DNA of 64,000 nt from positions 868,001-932,000 of the forward strand of contig NZ_CP133778.1 in the NCBI RefSeq assembly GCF_034347405.1. Reading direction: 5' to 3'. Origin of the DNA: Pseudomonas sp. CCC3.1 (GTDB lineage: Bacteria > Pseudomonadota > Gammaproteobacteria > Pseudomonadales > Pseudomonadaceae). Positions 1 through 8,354 of this stretch are shown piece after piece. Both the position numbers and the translations under genes were made by a program. A model generated the notes under the pieces. That model had not been told where the DNA came from. It saw only the letters and a list, made by a program, of their open reading frames with translations, and did not search any database. Within the stretch, counting starts at the first letter, position 1; every line of letters begins with the position of its first letter.

Positions 1-370
1 TTAGGGGGGATTCGGGGGTATCGACCGATCTCAGGGGGCCCGCTTGCAAGTGCTCACTGTATGGAACAGAGCATTTGCAGGGTGCCCGGCTGTCGCCGGT
101 CTGCGAAGGCGCGCGATTTTATCAGGCTTGAAGGGCAGCGGCCATCCTCGGGCCGACAGGCAGGGTTATATCTGTCGAAAAAAACCTTTTTTACACGTAC
201 TGGTTGCTTTGCGCGGCCCTGTATAAGGTATAGCCGTTCAGTTTTGAGTTTTTATGACCGGATAAAACTGCGAGGTGGGCGTGAATGATTTGGCCGCAGG
301 CCTGTCTGAAGCTTTATCGAGTGTTTTTATGCGGCCTTTTAATATTGCCTTTTGCCGTCAGGAATCTTTC
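1..370. other. Intergenic region upstream of the DUF2066 gene
   Basis: No convincing gene is visible. Short open frames here lack a good ribosome site. By synteny with other Pseudomonas, a divergent purMN operon would lie just to the left, so this stretch probably holds two divergent promoters; that is inference. An AGGAA-type ribosome site lies just before the start at 371. Confidence 0.5.
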
Positions 371-1405
371 ATGCGTTTTCATCAATTTATAGCTGTGGGC
401 TGTTTGTCATTGTTTAGCCTGGCGAGTCATGCCGAAATCCTGACGGGTCTGTACCAAGTGCGTGAGCCGGTGGCTAGCCAGTCCCCGGATGAGCGCGCGC
501 AAGCCACCCAAAAAGCCCTTGAAACCCTGGTGCTGCGCCTGACGGGCGACGCCAAGGCCATTCAAAGCCCAGCGCTGGAAGCGATCCGTAAAGACCCGCA
601 GCAAATCATCAGCCAATACGGCTATGACGCAGGCCCCCCTGAAGCCCTGCAAGTGGACTTTGACCCGGTGAGCACCGATCGCGCCTTGCGTCAGGCCGGT
701 TTGTCGCTGTGGGGCACCAACCGACCCGCGCTGCTGGGCTGGTGGCTGAACGATTCGGTCGAGGGTGCCAGCCTGGTCGGTGACGGCCAATCGGCGGCTG
801 ACCCCTTGCGTCGTGCGGCGCAACATCGCGGGCTGCCGCTGCGCTTGCCTTTGGCTGACTTGAGCGAGCAATTGGTCGGCACAGCTGAAAACCTTGAGGG
901 CTCTAACCCGGCCCCGTTGAAAGAAGCCTCTGAGCGCTACGGGGCCGATGCGCTGCTGGCGGTGCATGCCCGTGAGGACGGGGGGCAATGGCAAGCCAAA
1001 TGGCGCCTGTGGGTCGGCGATCAGCAAGAGCAAGGCAGCGCATCGGCAGCCGATCAGGCGGCACTGGCGGATGCCGTGCTGCTGCAAGTCAGTGAGCGAC
1101 TGGCTCCGCGTTATGCGGTCAAGCCAGGTGTTTCAACTGAACAGTTGCTTCAGGTGCAGGGCATGACGCTGGAGCGCTATGCCCAGTTGGGTCGTTTGCT
1201 TGAGCCATTTGGTGGGCAACTTATTAGCGTGGACGGTGATCGTATTGTTTATCAGGTCAACGGCAGCACCGAACAGTTGCGTTCGCAGCTTGGGCTTGCG
1301 CAACTGCATGAAGTGCCGGCAGGCCAGGTTCAGTCTGTAGCGACTGACGGGCAGGCGCCGGGTGCAGTGACAGCGTCAGGGCCGCAGCTACGCTTTAGCT
1401 GGTAG
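371..1405 (+). CDS. DUF2066 domain-containing secreted protein
   Basis: A 344-residue protein of unknown function, matching the DUF2066 proteins that sit between purM and hda in Pseudomonas. The first 21 residues form a signal peptide (MRFHQF..., hydrophobic core, cleavage after SHA), so it is probably periplasmic. The ATG at 371 was chosen over in-frame upstream starts because it begins the signal peptide and has a ribosome site (AGGAAT) about 7 bases before it. The mature part has no catalytic motif that I recognise. It is followed after 33 bases by the AI-2E permease gene and is probably co-transcribed with it. Confidence 0.85.
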   Translation: MRFHQFIAVGCLSLFSLASHAEILTGLYQVREPVASQSPDERAQATQKALETLVLRLTGDAKAIQSPALEAIRKDPQQIISQYGYDAGPPEALQVDFDPVSTDRALRQAGLSLWGTNRPALLGWWLNDSVEGASLVGDGQSAADPLRRAAQHRGLPLRLPLADLSEQLVGTAENLEGSNPAPLKEASERYGADALLAVHAREDGGQWQAKWRLWVGDQQEQGSASAADQAALADAVLLQVSERLAPRYAVKPGVSTEQLLQVQGMTLERYAQLGRLLEPFGGQLISVDGDRIVYQVNGSTEQLRSQLGLAQLHEVPAGQVQSVATDGQAPGAVTASGPQLRFSW

Positions 1406-1438
1406 ATTTTTCTCTTCTATATATAAGGACAGGCATTT

Positions 1439-2512
1439 ATGACGGATTCGCGCCGGTGGGTATGGTGGGGGGTAGCGCTGGTGGCAGCGCTGTTTGTGTA
1501 TTTCTTGCACCCGATACTGACGCCTTTTCTGATTGCCATCGTCCTCGCCTACATGTTCGATCCGGTGGTTGATCGTCTCGAAAAGTTAGGCATATCAAGA
1601 ACCTGGGGGACGATTACAGTCTTCTCGGTGTTTACCGTCATTCTGGTGACGTTGCTGCTGGTGTTGGTGCCGTTATTGGCCAAGCAATTGCTCAAACTCT
1701 ACCAACTGGCGCCGCAGGTACTCGATTGGTTGCAGCACACGGCCATGCCGTGGGTGCAAGCCAAGTTCGGTCTGGGCGATGGCTTCTGGAACTTCGACAA
1801 GATCAAGGCGGCAATCACCGAGCACATGGGTCAGGCGGGCGACATCGTCGGTGTGGTGTTGTCGCAGGCGACCGCTTCCAGCCTGGCGCTGGTGGGCTTT
1901 TTGGCCAATCTGGTGCTGATCCCGGTGGTGGCGTTTTACCTGTTGCGCGACTGGGACATCATGCTGGCCAAGATCCGCAGCCTGCTGCCACGTGATCGCG
2001 AAGAGCGGATCGTGTCGCTGGCCAAAGAGTGTCACGACGTGCTCGGAGCCTTTGTTCGCGGGCAGTTGCTGGTGATGCTGGCGCTGGGCGTGATCTACTC
2101 GGCGGGCTTGATGCTGGTCGGGCTGGAGTTGGGGCTGTTGATTGGTTTGATGGCGGGGCTGGCAGCCATTGTGCCGTACATGGGTTTCATCATCGGTATT
2201 GGCGCGGCGCTGATCGCGGGCCTGTTCCAGTTCGGCGGCGACCTGTACCCGATGCTGGGCATTGTGGCGGTGTTTATGGTTGGTCAGGCGCTCGAAGGCA
2301 TGGTGCTTACACCCTTGCTGGTGGGCGATCGAATCGGCTTGCACCCCGTGGCTGTAATCTTTGCGATTCTGGCGGGTGGCGAATTGTTCGGTTTTACCGG
2401 CGTGTTGCTGGCATTGCCTGTGGCGGCGGTGATTATGGTGCTGGTGCGCCATATGCACGATTTGTACAAGGATTCGCAGGCCTACAAAGGGGATGAAGAG
2501 CCTGAGCTGTAG
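1439..2512 (+). CDS. AI-2E family transporter (PerM-like permease)
   Basis: A 357-residue integral membrane protein of the AI-2E/PerM family. Hydrophobic helices lie near residues 10-45 and 60-90, a soluble stretch follows (about 95-145), and a dense block of helices runs from about 155 to 340. Family members export small molecules or ions; the substrate here cannot be read from sequence. A ribosome site (AAGGA) precedes the ATG at 1439. A hairpin with a T-run follows about 20 bases after the stop, so the transcript with the DUF2066 gene probably ends before hda. Confidence 0.88.
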   Translation: MTDSRRWVWWGVALVAALFVYFLHPILTPFLIAIVLAYMFDPVVDRLEKLGISRTWGTITVFSVFTVILVTLLLVLVPLLAKQLLKLYQLAPQVLDWLQHTAMPWVQAKFGLGDGFWNFDKIKAAITEHMGQAGDIVGVVLSQATASSLALVGFLANLVLIPVVAFYLLRDWDIMLAKIRSLLPRDREERIVSLAKECHDVLGAFVRGQLLVMLALGVIYSAGLMLVGLELGLLIGLMAGLAAIVPYMGFIIGIGAALIAGLFQFGGDLYPMLGIVAVFMVGQALEGMVLTPLLVGDRIGLHPVAVIFAILAGGELFGFTGVLLALPVAAVIMVLVRHMHDLYKDSQAYKGDEEPEL

Positions 2513-2533
2513 CGCCATCACGTACTGAAAAAG

Positions 2534-2566
2534 AGGCGAGTTCATTTTCAATGGGCTCGCCTTTTT
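2534..2566 (+). terminator. Rho-independent terminator after the AI-2E gene
   Basis: AGGCGAG at 2534-2540 pairs with CTCGCCT at 2556-2562, followed by a run of T. It separates the permease transcript from hda. Confidence 0.75.
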
Positions 2567-2736
2567 GCGTGTTGTCTGGCCAGCTTTGCCAAAAAAACTT
2601 CATTCAATTCAAGATGCTAACGCAAACCTTTGATTTTGCTCGTGGTCTGTTACATTGTGCGCCCGGCTACACGGGTATAAACTTTGCAAACTTTACACAG
2701 AGGCCACTAACGGTTCGTTTGAACTGTTCAGTCAGC

Positions 2737-3441
2737 ATGAAACCGATTCAGCTGCCCCTAGGTGTGCGTCTGCGTGATGACGCTACCTTCATAAATTACT
2801 ATCCAGGCGCCAATGCCGCTGCACTCGGCTATGTCGAGCGTCTGTGCGAAGCCGACGCCGGCTGGACGGAAAGTCTGATCTATCTGTGGGGCAAGCAGGG
2901 CGTAGGGCGTACGCACTTGCTACAGGCCGCTTGCCTGCGTTTTGAGCAGTTGGGCGAGCCGGCGGTCTATCTGCCGTTGGCTGAGTTGCTGGATCGCGGT
3001 ATCGAGATTCTCGACAACCTTGAGCAGTACGAGCTGGTTTGCCTGGATGACCTTCAGGCAGTGGCCGGGCGGGCTGACTGGGAAGAGGCGCTGTTTCACT
3101 TGTTCAATCGTCTGCGCGACAGCGGGCGCCGTCTGTTGATCGCCGCGTCGGCTTCGCCGCGTGAACTGCCGATCAAACTGGCCGACCTCAAATCACGCCT
3201 TACCCTGGCGCTGGTTTTTCAAATGCGTCCTTTGTCTGACGAAGACAAATTGCGCGCCTTGCAACTTCGCGCATCGCGCCGCGGCCTGCACCTGACAGAT
3301 GAAGTGGGGCATTTCATCCTCACTCGCGGTACGCGCAGCATGAGTGCGTTATTCGAATTGCTTGAGCGCCTCGATCAGGCGTCCTTGCAGGCGCAGCGCA
3401 AGCTGACAATTCCCTTTCTGAAAGAAACCCTTGGCTGGTAA
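2737..3441 (+). CDS. hda: DnaA regulatory inactivator Hda
   Basis: A 234-residue AAA+ protein homologous to the DnaA ATPase core but without the DNA-binding domain. With the beta clamp it stimulates ATP hydrolysis by DnaA and so prevents over-initiation of replication. The start at 2737 (MKPIQLPLG...) gives the short clamp-binding N-terminus typical of Hda (QLPLG). A Walker A segment is seen as GKQGVGRTHL and a Walker B as LVCLDDLQA. The longer upstream reading frame begins inside the intergenic terminator and is rejected. The gene is free-standing between terminator 2534-2566 and a 209-base gap, so it likely has its own promoter. Confidence 0.95.
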   Translation: MKPIQLPLGVRLRDDATFINYYPGANAAALGYVERLCEADAGWTESLIYLWGKQGVGRTHLLQAACLRFEQLGEPAVYLPLAELLDRGIEILDNLEQYELVCLDDLQAVAGRADWEEALFHLFNRLRDSGRRLLIAASASPRELPIKLADLKSRLTLALVFQMRPLSDEDKLRALQLRASRRGLHLTDEVGHFILTRGTRSMSALFELLERLDQASLQAQRKLTIPFLKETLGW

Positions 3442-3650
3442 ACACCGCACATTGCCTGTGTTGGCAGCTTTCAGGCGCCAGAAAACCTGCGTGTCAGACA
3501 GGGTGTCTACGCAAAATCTATTGTCAGGGGTGTAAAACCTTAGATGTCATGTGAAATCGACTGAGTCACATTTATATCGATTGAATTTGCAAATGAGGAT
3601 CATAGAAGGCATAGTCGCGGCTACTTTTCCTACAAGCCACGGTCGTGCCC

Positions 3651-4274
3651 ATGCTAAAGCGCTTCGCACCCCTCGTGCCTCTCGCACTTGTTACCCTGCT
3701 GTTCGGCTGCGCTGCGCACACGCCAGTGTCCCAGCAAGTCACCGAAACTCAGGTTCAAACGTCATCTTCGTCGCACGCTTCCGCTCTTTATCAGGAAGAA
3801 CTGGCGACCGAAAAAGAACTGGCTCAATTTTCCGCAAACAGCAAGCCTTACGAACTGCCAGCTTTGGCTGACAGCATTCTTGAGCGCGGCATGTCCTTGA
3901 TCGGTACCCGTTATCGTTTTGGCGGCACCTCTGAAGCCGGTTTCGATTGCAGCGGCTTCATCGGCTATCTGTTCAAAGAAGAAGCGGGCATGCAATTGCC
4001 GCGTTCAACGCGTGAAATGATCAACGTAAATGCACCGTTGGTCGCACGAAACAATCTCAAGCCAGGTGACTTGCTGTTCTTCAGCACCAATGGCCGTGGG
4101 CGCGTCAGCCACGCCGGGATTTACCTGGGCGACGACCAGTTTATCCACTCCAGCAGCCGCCGCAGCGGTGGTGTGCGGATCGACAGTCTGGGTGACAGCT
4201 ACTGGAACAAGACCTTTATGGAAGCCAAGCGTGCCTTGGCGATGGCGCCAACGAGCGTAGTGGCCCGCAAGTAA
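3651..4274 (+). CDS. NlpC/P60 family lipoprotein peptidoglycan hydrolase
   Basis: A 207-residue lipoprotein. The signal sequence ends in a lipobox LFGC with the lipidated Cys at residue 20. A linker leads to a C-terminal NlpC/P60 domain (about 85-195) with catalytic Cys100 in FDCSGF, His154 in VSHAGIY and a third polar residue in FIHSSS. Such enzymes cut D,L-endopeptide bonds in peptidoglycan (Spr/MepS type). ATG 3651 is preferred over GTG 3645. It is followed by a paralogue on the same strand, which has its own promoter. Confidence 0.92.
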   Translation: MLKRFAPLVPLALVTLLFGCAAHTPVSQQVTETQVQTSSSSHASALYQEELATEKELAQFSANSKPYELPALADSILERGMSLIGTRYRFGGTSEAGFDCSGFIGYLFKEEAGMQLPRSTREMINVNAPLVARNNLKPGDLLFFSTNGRGRVSHAGIYLGDDQFIHSSSRRSGGVRIDSLGDSYWNKTFMEAKRALAMAPTSVVARK

Positions 4275-4288
4275 AGTTAAAGTCTTAC

Positions 4289-4316
4289 TTGAAGTTTGGC
4301 CTCTAAGGGCTAGAAT
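4289..4316 (+). promoter_or_regulatory. Probable sigma-70 promoter of the second NlpC/P60 gene
   Basis: TTGAAG at 4289-4294 and TAGAAT at 4311-4316 are separated by 16 bases. The predicted start of transcription, near 4323, lies just before a strong hairpin at 4338-4372. Confidence 0.5.
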
Positions 4317-4337
4317 TCAGTCGCAATGTTAAATTCC

Positions 4338-4372
4338 TGAAGCCGCGAAGGTGCTCCCTGTCGCGGCTTCAG
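4338..4372 (+). promoter_or_regulatory. Strong hairpin in the 5' UTR of the second NlpC/P60 gene
   Basis: A perfect 12-bp inverted repeat (CTGAAGCCGCGA / TCGCGGCTTCAG) with an 11-base loop lies between the predicted promoter and the start codon at 4420. It has no T-run, so it is not a classical terminator. It could affect mRNA stability or translation; its function is unknown. Confidence 0.5.
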
Positions 4373-4419
4373 GTTTCGCGGCCCCAGTAGCCGTATCCAG
4401 AAGCAGGAACGTTCTGTTT

Positions 4420-4956
4420 ATGTCGACTATGGCTCGCGTTGCACTTATCACGTTAGCAGCACTGCTCAGTGCTTGCGCCAACCGTCCGGCGCCGGCCCCT
4501 GTGGTCGTCCAAAAGGCGGTATTTTCCAAACCCGATGAAACGTCTCCGGTAGCTGCGGATGTGTTGTTCCGTGCCTTCAGTTTGGTAGGCACGCCTTATC
4601 GCTGGGGTGGCAATACGCCGGATTCGGGTTTTGATTGCAGTGGCTTGATCAAATACGTCTACAACGACGTAGCGGGTATTTCGTTGCCACGTACCACGCG
4701 CGAAATGATCGTGATGCGGGCGCAGAATGTCGGCCAGGATCAACTGCAAACGGGTGACTTGCTGTTCTTCGCTACAGGCGGCGGCACGCAGGTCAGCCAT
4801 GCCGGGATCTACGTGGGTGAAGGCCGCTTCGTGCATGCGCCAGCCACGGGTGGCACGGTCAAGCTGGACAGCTTGAACAAAGCCTACTGGCAAAAAGCCT
4901 ATTTGAACGCCAAGCGCGTACTGCCGACCGAGCAGCATTTGGCGCAGTTGCCTTAA
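4420..4956 (+). CDS. NlpC/P60 family lipoprotein peptidoglycan hydrolase (paralogue)
   Basis: A 178-residue lipoprotein paralogous to the gene just upstream. Lipobox LSAC ends at Cys19. The NlpC/P60 domain begins almost at once (TPYRWGGN..., about residue 55), with catalytic Cys73 in FDCSGL and His127 in VSHAGIY. The ATG at 4420 follows a CAGGAAC ribosome site and starts the signal peptide; the longer frame reads back through the 5' UTR hairpin. The two proteins differ mainly in the length of the linker between lipid anchor and domain. Confidence 0.92.
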   Translation: MSTMARVALITLAALLSACANRPAPAPVVVQKAVFSKPDETSPVAADVLFRAFSLVGTPYRWGGNTPDSGFDCSGLIKYVYNDVAGISLPRTTREMIVMRAQNVGQDQLQTGDLLFFATGGGTQVSHAGIYVGEGRFVHAPATGGTVKLDSLNKAYWQKAYLNAKRVLPTEQHLAQLP

Positions 4957-4970
4957 TCCTGCGAGGGTAT

Positions 4971-5037
4971 CGATGCGGTTTAACCGAAAAACCGCATCGC
5001 CTGCATCGCTGGCAAGCCAGGCTCCCACAGCCTGGGA
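4971..5037. repeat. Hairpin plus partial REP-like sequence
   Basis: GATGCGGTTT and AAACCGCATC form a 10-bp stem at 4972-4998. A one-sided match to the GGGAGCCTGGCTTGCCAGCG repeat type (also at 35361-35452) follows. It lies between convergent genes and may act as a bidirectional transcript end. Confidence 0.5.
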
Positions 5038-5050
5038 GGGATTTTAAGGC

Positions 5051-6355
5051 TTACTTCCCCGATACCCGCCAAATCGTGTTGCCGACATCATCGGCCACCA
5101 GCAAGTCCCCCTGTTTATCGATCACCACCCCAACCGGTCGCCCCATGGCTTTCTCGTCTGCGCTGAGGAAGCCCGTCAGCACGTCGATCGGCATGCCTGC
5201 GGGTTTGCCGTCAGTAAACGGCACGAAAATCACCTTGTATCCACTGTGCGGCTTGCGGTTCCACGAGCCATGCTGGCCAATGAATACCCCGTCAGTGAAG
5301 TTCGGCAGCCTGCTGTGTTCAGCAAAGCTCAGGCCCAGCGAGGCCGTGTGCGGGCCCACCGCGTAGTCTGGGGCAAGCGCTTTGGCGACCAAATCGAGGT
5401 TTTGCGGGCTGACCCGTGTATCGACGTGTTGCCCGTAGTAGCTGTAGGGCCAGCCGTAAAAGCCGCCATCCCGGACCGAGGTGATGTAGTCGGGCACCAG
5501 ATCGCTGCCAATCTCGTCGCGTTCGTTTACGGCGGTCCACAGTTTGCCGGTCTTCGGCTCCCAGTCCATGCCATTAGGGTTGCGCAGCCCCGAGGCGAAA
5601 ATACGGTGGCTGCCAGTCGCGGGGTCGACTTCCCAGATCGCGGCGCGACCTTCTTCCTTGTCCAGGCCGTTTTCGCCGACGTTGCTGTTGGAACCCACCG
5701 TCACATAGAGCTTTTTGCCGTCGGGGCTGGCGATGACGTTTTTGGTCCAGTGGTGGTTCAGGCCGCTCGGCAAATCAGCAATCTTGGTCGGTGGCGCACT
5801 GATGGAGGTTTCACCCGGTTGATAAGGAAAGCGCAGCAGTTTGTCGGCGTCCGCCACGTACAGGTCATTGCCCACCAGAGTCATGCCGAAGGGCGAATTA
5901 AGGTGCTCAAGAAACACGGTGCGGGTATCGACCTTTCCATCGTGGTCTGTATCGCGCAACAAGGTGATCCGATTGGCGCTCGGAACGCCCGCACCGGCGC
6001 GGCCCATGACCTTGCTTGCGACCCATTCGCGAAGCCCTTGGCTGTCATCCGGCTTGGCCGGGGCGTTGGTTTCCGCCACTAGCACATCGCCATTGGGCAG
6101 CACATACAGCCAGCGCGGGTGATCAAGGCCTTCGGCAAAAGCCTGCACCTGCAAACCTTGAGCTGCCATCGGTTTGGCGCCCGCTGGCCAGCCAATGGCC
6201 GGGGCGATGTTGACAGTGGGAATCAGCGTCTTGTTCGGCTCTGGCAGTGTGGGTGAGGGCCCGGTGCCGTCCGCGACTTGTAGGGTCGATGTCTCACCGC
6301 AGGCTGCCAGCCCTGCTGCTAGAACGATGACAACAGCGTGCTTGCGTTTAAACAT
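5051..6355 (-). CDS. PQQ-type sorbosone dehydrogenase-like beta-propeller lipoprotein
   Basis: A 434-residue protein related to the soluble glucose/L-sorbosone dehydrogenase family (GSDH/PQQ beta-propeller). It begins with a signal sequence ending in a lipobox (LAAC, Cys19). Recognisable propeller segments are the HPRWLYVLPNGDVLVAE region, LNSPFGM, LNHHWTKN, SGLRNPNGMDW and GQHGSWNRKPHSGYKV. Members oxidise sugars or aldehydes in the periplasm, but the substrate is unknown. It is a single gene, convergent with the NlpC/P60 pair and divergent from the degraded locus to the right. Confidence 0.85.
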   Translation of the reverse strand: MFKRKHAVVIVLAAGLAACGETSTLQVADGTGPSPTLPEPNKTLIPTVNIAPAIGWPAGAKPMAAQGLQVQAFAEGLDHPRWLYVLPNGDVLVAETNAPAKPDDSQGLREWVASKVMGRAGAGVPSANRITLLRDTDHDGKVDTRTVFLEHLNSPFGMTLVGNDLYVADADKLLRFPYQPGETSISAPPTKIADLPSGLNHHWTKNVIASPDGKKLYVTVGSNSNVGENGLDKEEGRAAIWEVDPATGSHRIFASGLRNPNGMDWEPKTGKLWTAVNERDEIGSDLVPDYITSVRDGGFYGWPYSYYGQHVDTRVSPQNLDLVAKALAPDYAVGPHTASLGLSFAEHSRLPNFTDGVFIGQHGSWNRKPHSGYKVIFVPFTDGKPAGMPIDVLTGFLSADEKAMGRPVGVVIDKQGDLLVADDVGNTIWRVSGK

Positions 6356-6384
6356 GTGGATCTCCTGTTTTTTGTCGTGTCAGT

Positions 6385-6546
6385 CATAACCTGGTGTTCG
6401 GCGACGGCCAGAACGCCTTCGCCAAACTCGAACACCCCGTACCCTTTCACAGCGGCAGCGGCCTGGTGGCCGAAGAGCCGTCAATCAACCACTTTGCAGC
6501 GGGCCTGAACACCCGTTCCACCCGCAGCGCCTTGCGTGACTATCAC
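6385..6546 (+). pseudogene. VgrG fragment (type VI secretion spike remnant)
   Basis: An open frame reads HNLVFGDGQNAF..., then LEHPVPFHSGSG, then a stretch ending TRSTRSALRDYH. This is the pattern of an internal segment of VgrG spike proteins (H-x-L-x-FSDGQ ... P-x-PF-x-x-GSG ... TRTSRxxRRDYDF). There is no start, no gp27 N-terminus and no gp5 needle, and the similarity stops abruptly. It is a relic of a vgrG gene. Confidence 0.6.
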
Positions 6547-6578
6547 TCAAACTCCGCAGTCTGCACAGTGACTCGGCG

Positions 6579-6818
6579 TTGGGCATTGCGCAGCCAAATC
6601 CGGAGTTGGAGAAGTCGCTGAGGGATAAATTATGGGGGATGCATGCGGGGAGGATTAAAACTTCATCAATAGATAATTACGATTTATGGAATAAAGAGAT
6701 GGAAAAAACTGGCGCCCCCAAAAATAACGACTACCCGCTGGCATCTCACTTACAACGCTTTTGGGATGTCGTTACTCCCTGCAGCCCAGCTTTACGGTGG
6801 GCTAATGTGCGGTTTTGA
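6579..6818 (+). pseudogene. Unidentified open frame, probable remnant next to the vgrG fragment
   Basis: A frame of 79 codons (about GIAQPNPELEKSLRDKLW... onward) overlaps the end of the VgrG-like frame in another phase. It is AT-rich in its middle, has no ribosome site, and I recognise no family. Its position suggests the end of an effector or adaptor gene once linked to vgrG; that is a guess. Confidence 0.3.
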
Positions 6819-7144
6819 ATTTTGTGCATTTTTGATCGCATTAAGCTTCGGAGTCCCTGCAATGGCTGAGAATAAATCGTTTATATGTGTTCATTGAAAA
6901 AGCATCTACCACTACCAACAAGGCCGACTGCAGTCCCACACCGACAGCGAGAGTATCTAAAGTCAGCAAGTACTTCAGACTTTTCTTATCTGAGAGACAG
7001 CTCCTACATTATTTAGCACTCAATCTTTCTTCTCGTGTATCCCCCGAGAAGTCACAGCCTTAATAAAATCAGTTAGCATTAATTGTCAACAGCACTAATT
7101 AACGCTAACTATCGCAAACCAACACATATGAAGGATGGATAATC
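6819..7144. other. AT-rich gap in the degraded locus
   Basis: No gene is recognised. Base composition is clearly more AT-rich than the flanking core genome, as is common in T6SS/Rhs accessory islands. Confidence 0.4.
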
Positions 7145-7327
7145 ATGACTGTTGTTAAGAATAATTTCTTTGCTATGTTGCTGCTGTTCTGGGGCTTGGC
7201 TGCAGTTGGTCAGGTCTATGCTACTGAACTCCCTGTCGCCAATATAAAATCCCCTGGCGACATCACCATCACAGAAGACAAGTATGCATGCTGTATAGAC
7301 TCTTTAGGAGGTGGGCGCATTCTGTGA
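7145..7327 (+). CDS. Small secreted protein, function unknown (possibly truncated)
   Basis: Sixty codons beginning with a good signal peptide (MTVVKNN, hydrophobic core to about residue 22, cleavage near VYA) and an AAGGATGG ribosome site about 7 bases before the ATG. The mature part is only about 33 residues and contains a CC pair near the end (YACCIDS). The strong start signals with such a short mature part suggest either a real small secreted peptide or the 5' end of a longer gene cut by decay. It resembles nothing I can name. Confidence 0.45.
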   Translation: MTVVKNNFFAMLLLFWGLAAVGQVYATELPVANIKSPGDITITEDKYACCIDSLGGGRIL

Positions 7328-7476
7328 TTTAACATTTAACAACGTATAAATGATGCGTAATTCAAGGAGGGTCTGAACGACTCGCAGATTTTTATGGCCT
7401 CACTGTCGGAGGTTAAAAAAATTAAGTTCGGTCGAGTAATCAGACCTTTTTTGTTATTGATTCATGATTGTTTCTA

Positions 7477-7617
7477 GGGGCTGTACGAAATGTTTTCGAG
7501 CGAAGGTTAGGCAAGGCGAAAACAGGCGAGGAAGCGGAGTTTACGGGCTGTAAATGAGCATTCCGAGCCTGTTTTCAACGCCGCATAACCGAGCGTAGAT
7601 ACATTTCGTACAGAGCC
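7477..7617. mobile_element. MITE-like element with terminal inverted repeats
   Basis: The left end GGGGCTGTACGAAATGT and right end ACATTTCGTACAGAGCC are inverted copies with two mismatches. They enclose about 107 bases without a usable gene, and the interior has its own inverted segment (GAAAACAGGC / GCCTGTTTTC). A CTA occurs directly outside the left end and at the right boundary, so the target duplication could be CTA or TA. It is a non-autonomous element within the decayed Rhs/T6SS locus. Confidence 0.65.
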
Positions 7618-7802
7618 TAATGTTCGCGCCTTTATAGGGTGATTAACCTGCATTACAGGCCCAGCCCTCAACGCCAACAACCTCAGTAGAGAACAGCTCA
7701 CAGGCCACCGCTTCGAAAGCAGGCGCAAATCATGTAACAGCAGGGCTCCTTGCTCAAACATCGCCGGCTAATAACAGCGACAGCCGTAAAGGGTAAAAAA
7801 GC
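7618..7802. other. Non-coding remnant between the MITE and Rhs fragment
   Basis: The region has stops in all frames. A plus-strand segment from about 7670 to 7740 might be further decayed Rhs sequence, but the similarity is too weak to call. Confidence 0.3.
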
Positions 7803-7962
7803 TACGCCTATGATCCGCTCGACCGCCTGACCGAGGTGCCACCCCGAACACGTCATCCACGATCCGGCGGGCAACTTGCTGGGCCAAAGCCCTGAGGTCC
7901 ACAGGCACGGCAGCTACGGCAACCTCAGCCACGAAACCTGCCAGGCTTCACCCATACCTTAA
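7803..7962 (+). pseudogene. Frameshifted Rhs/YD-repeat fragment
   Basis: Two YD-type motifs are read in different phases: YAYDPLDRLTEV in one frame from 7803, then HDPAGNLLGQSP followed by HGSYGNLSHE in another, ending in a stop near 7962. The pattern (xYDxxGRLT, YDPAGNL) is the Rhs core repeat. One frameshift near 7850 and the absence of the rest of the roughly 4-kb gene mark it as a relic, fitting the VgrG fragment upstream. Confidence 0.6.
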
Positions 7963-8039
7963 TAATGGCTTAGCCTTGCGTCCGTTCTGACGGGCTTTAA
8001 TTGACGCTCCACCCCCAACCCTCTAACCTTCGCGGCTTG

Positions 8040-8278
8040 TTTCAGGTGCTCTGCAACCCAAGGTTGGCCGAGTGAAACAGGGAAGCCGGTGAGGGCGTGT
8101 TTAACCACACAACCGCTTTGATCCCGGCGCTGCCCCCGCAACGGTAAATGAGTCAACATCACGCCCAATGCCACTGTGTTTTATGCACGGGAAGGCGCGT
8201 GGTCAGGTGGCGTTTTATGTATAAAAGCGCCCCGCTCATGAGCCCGGAGACCGGCCTGATCCATCCAGCACCCTTGCG
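8040..8278 (+). promoter_or_regulatory. Cobalamin (B12) riboswitch
   Basis: The conserved blocks are present in order: AGGTGCT (8044-8050), GAAACAGGGAAGCCGGTGA, GCTGCCCCCGCAACGGTAA, a GGGAAGGCG element, then GAGCCCGGAGACCGGCCTGA, and a closing AGCACCCT (8267-8274) that pairs with the first block as P1. It lies about 80 bases upstream of cobO and would shut down the cob operon when adenosylcobalamin is abundant. A GC-rich hairpin followed by T residues just after it (about 8272-8301) may be the expression platform. Confidence 0.95.
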
Positions 8279-8354
8279 GCGGGCGAAGGTGTGTCGTTTT
8301 TAATGAATTCTCCCGCCTCCCGTTTGCTTAATTCAGCCCCAACGGAGAGCTGCC

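Noticed and set aside
1673..2551. 292-codon minus-strand frame over the AI-2E gene
   Set aside because: It is a His/Gln/Arg-rich shadow with no ribosome site; the plus-strand permease is convincing.
5246..6082. 278-codon plus-strand frame
   Set aside because: It is antisense to the sorbosone-dehydrogenase-like gene and has no domain.
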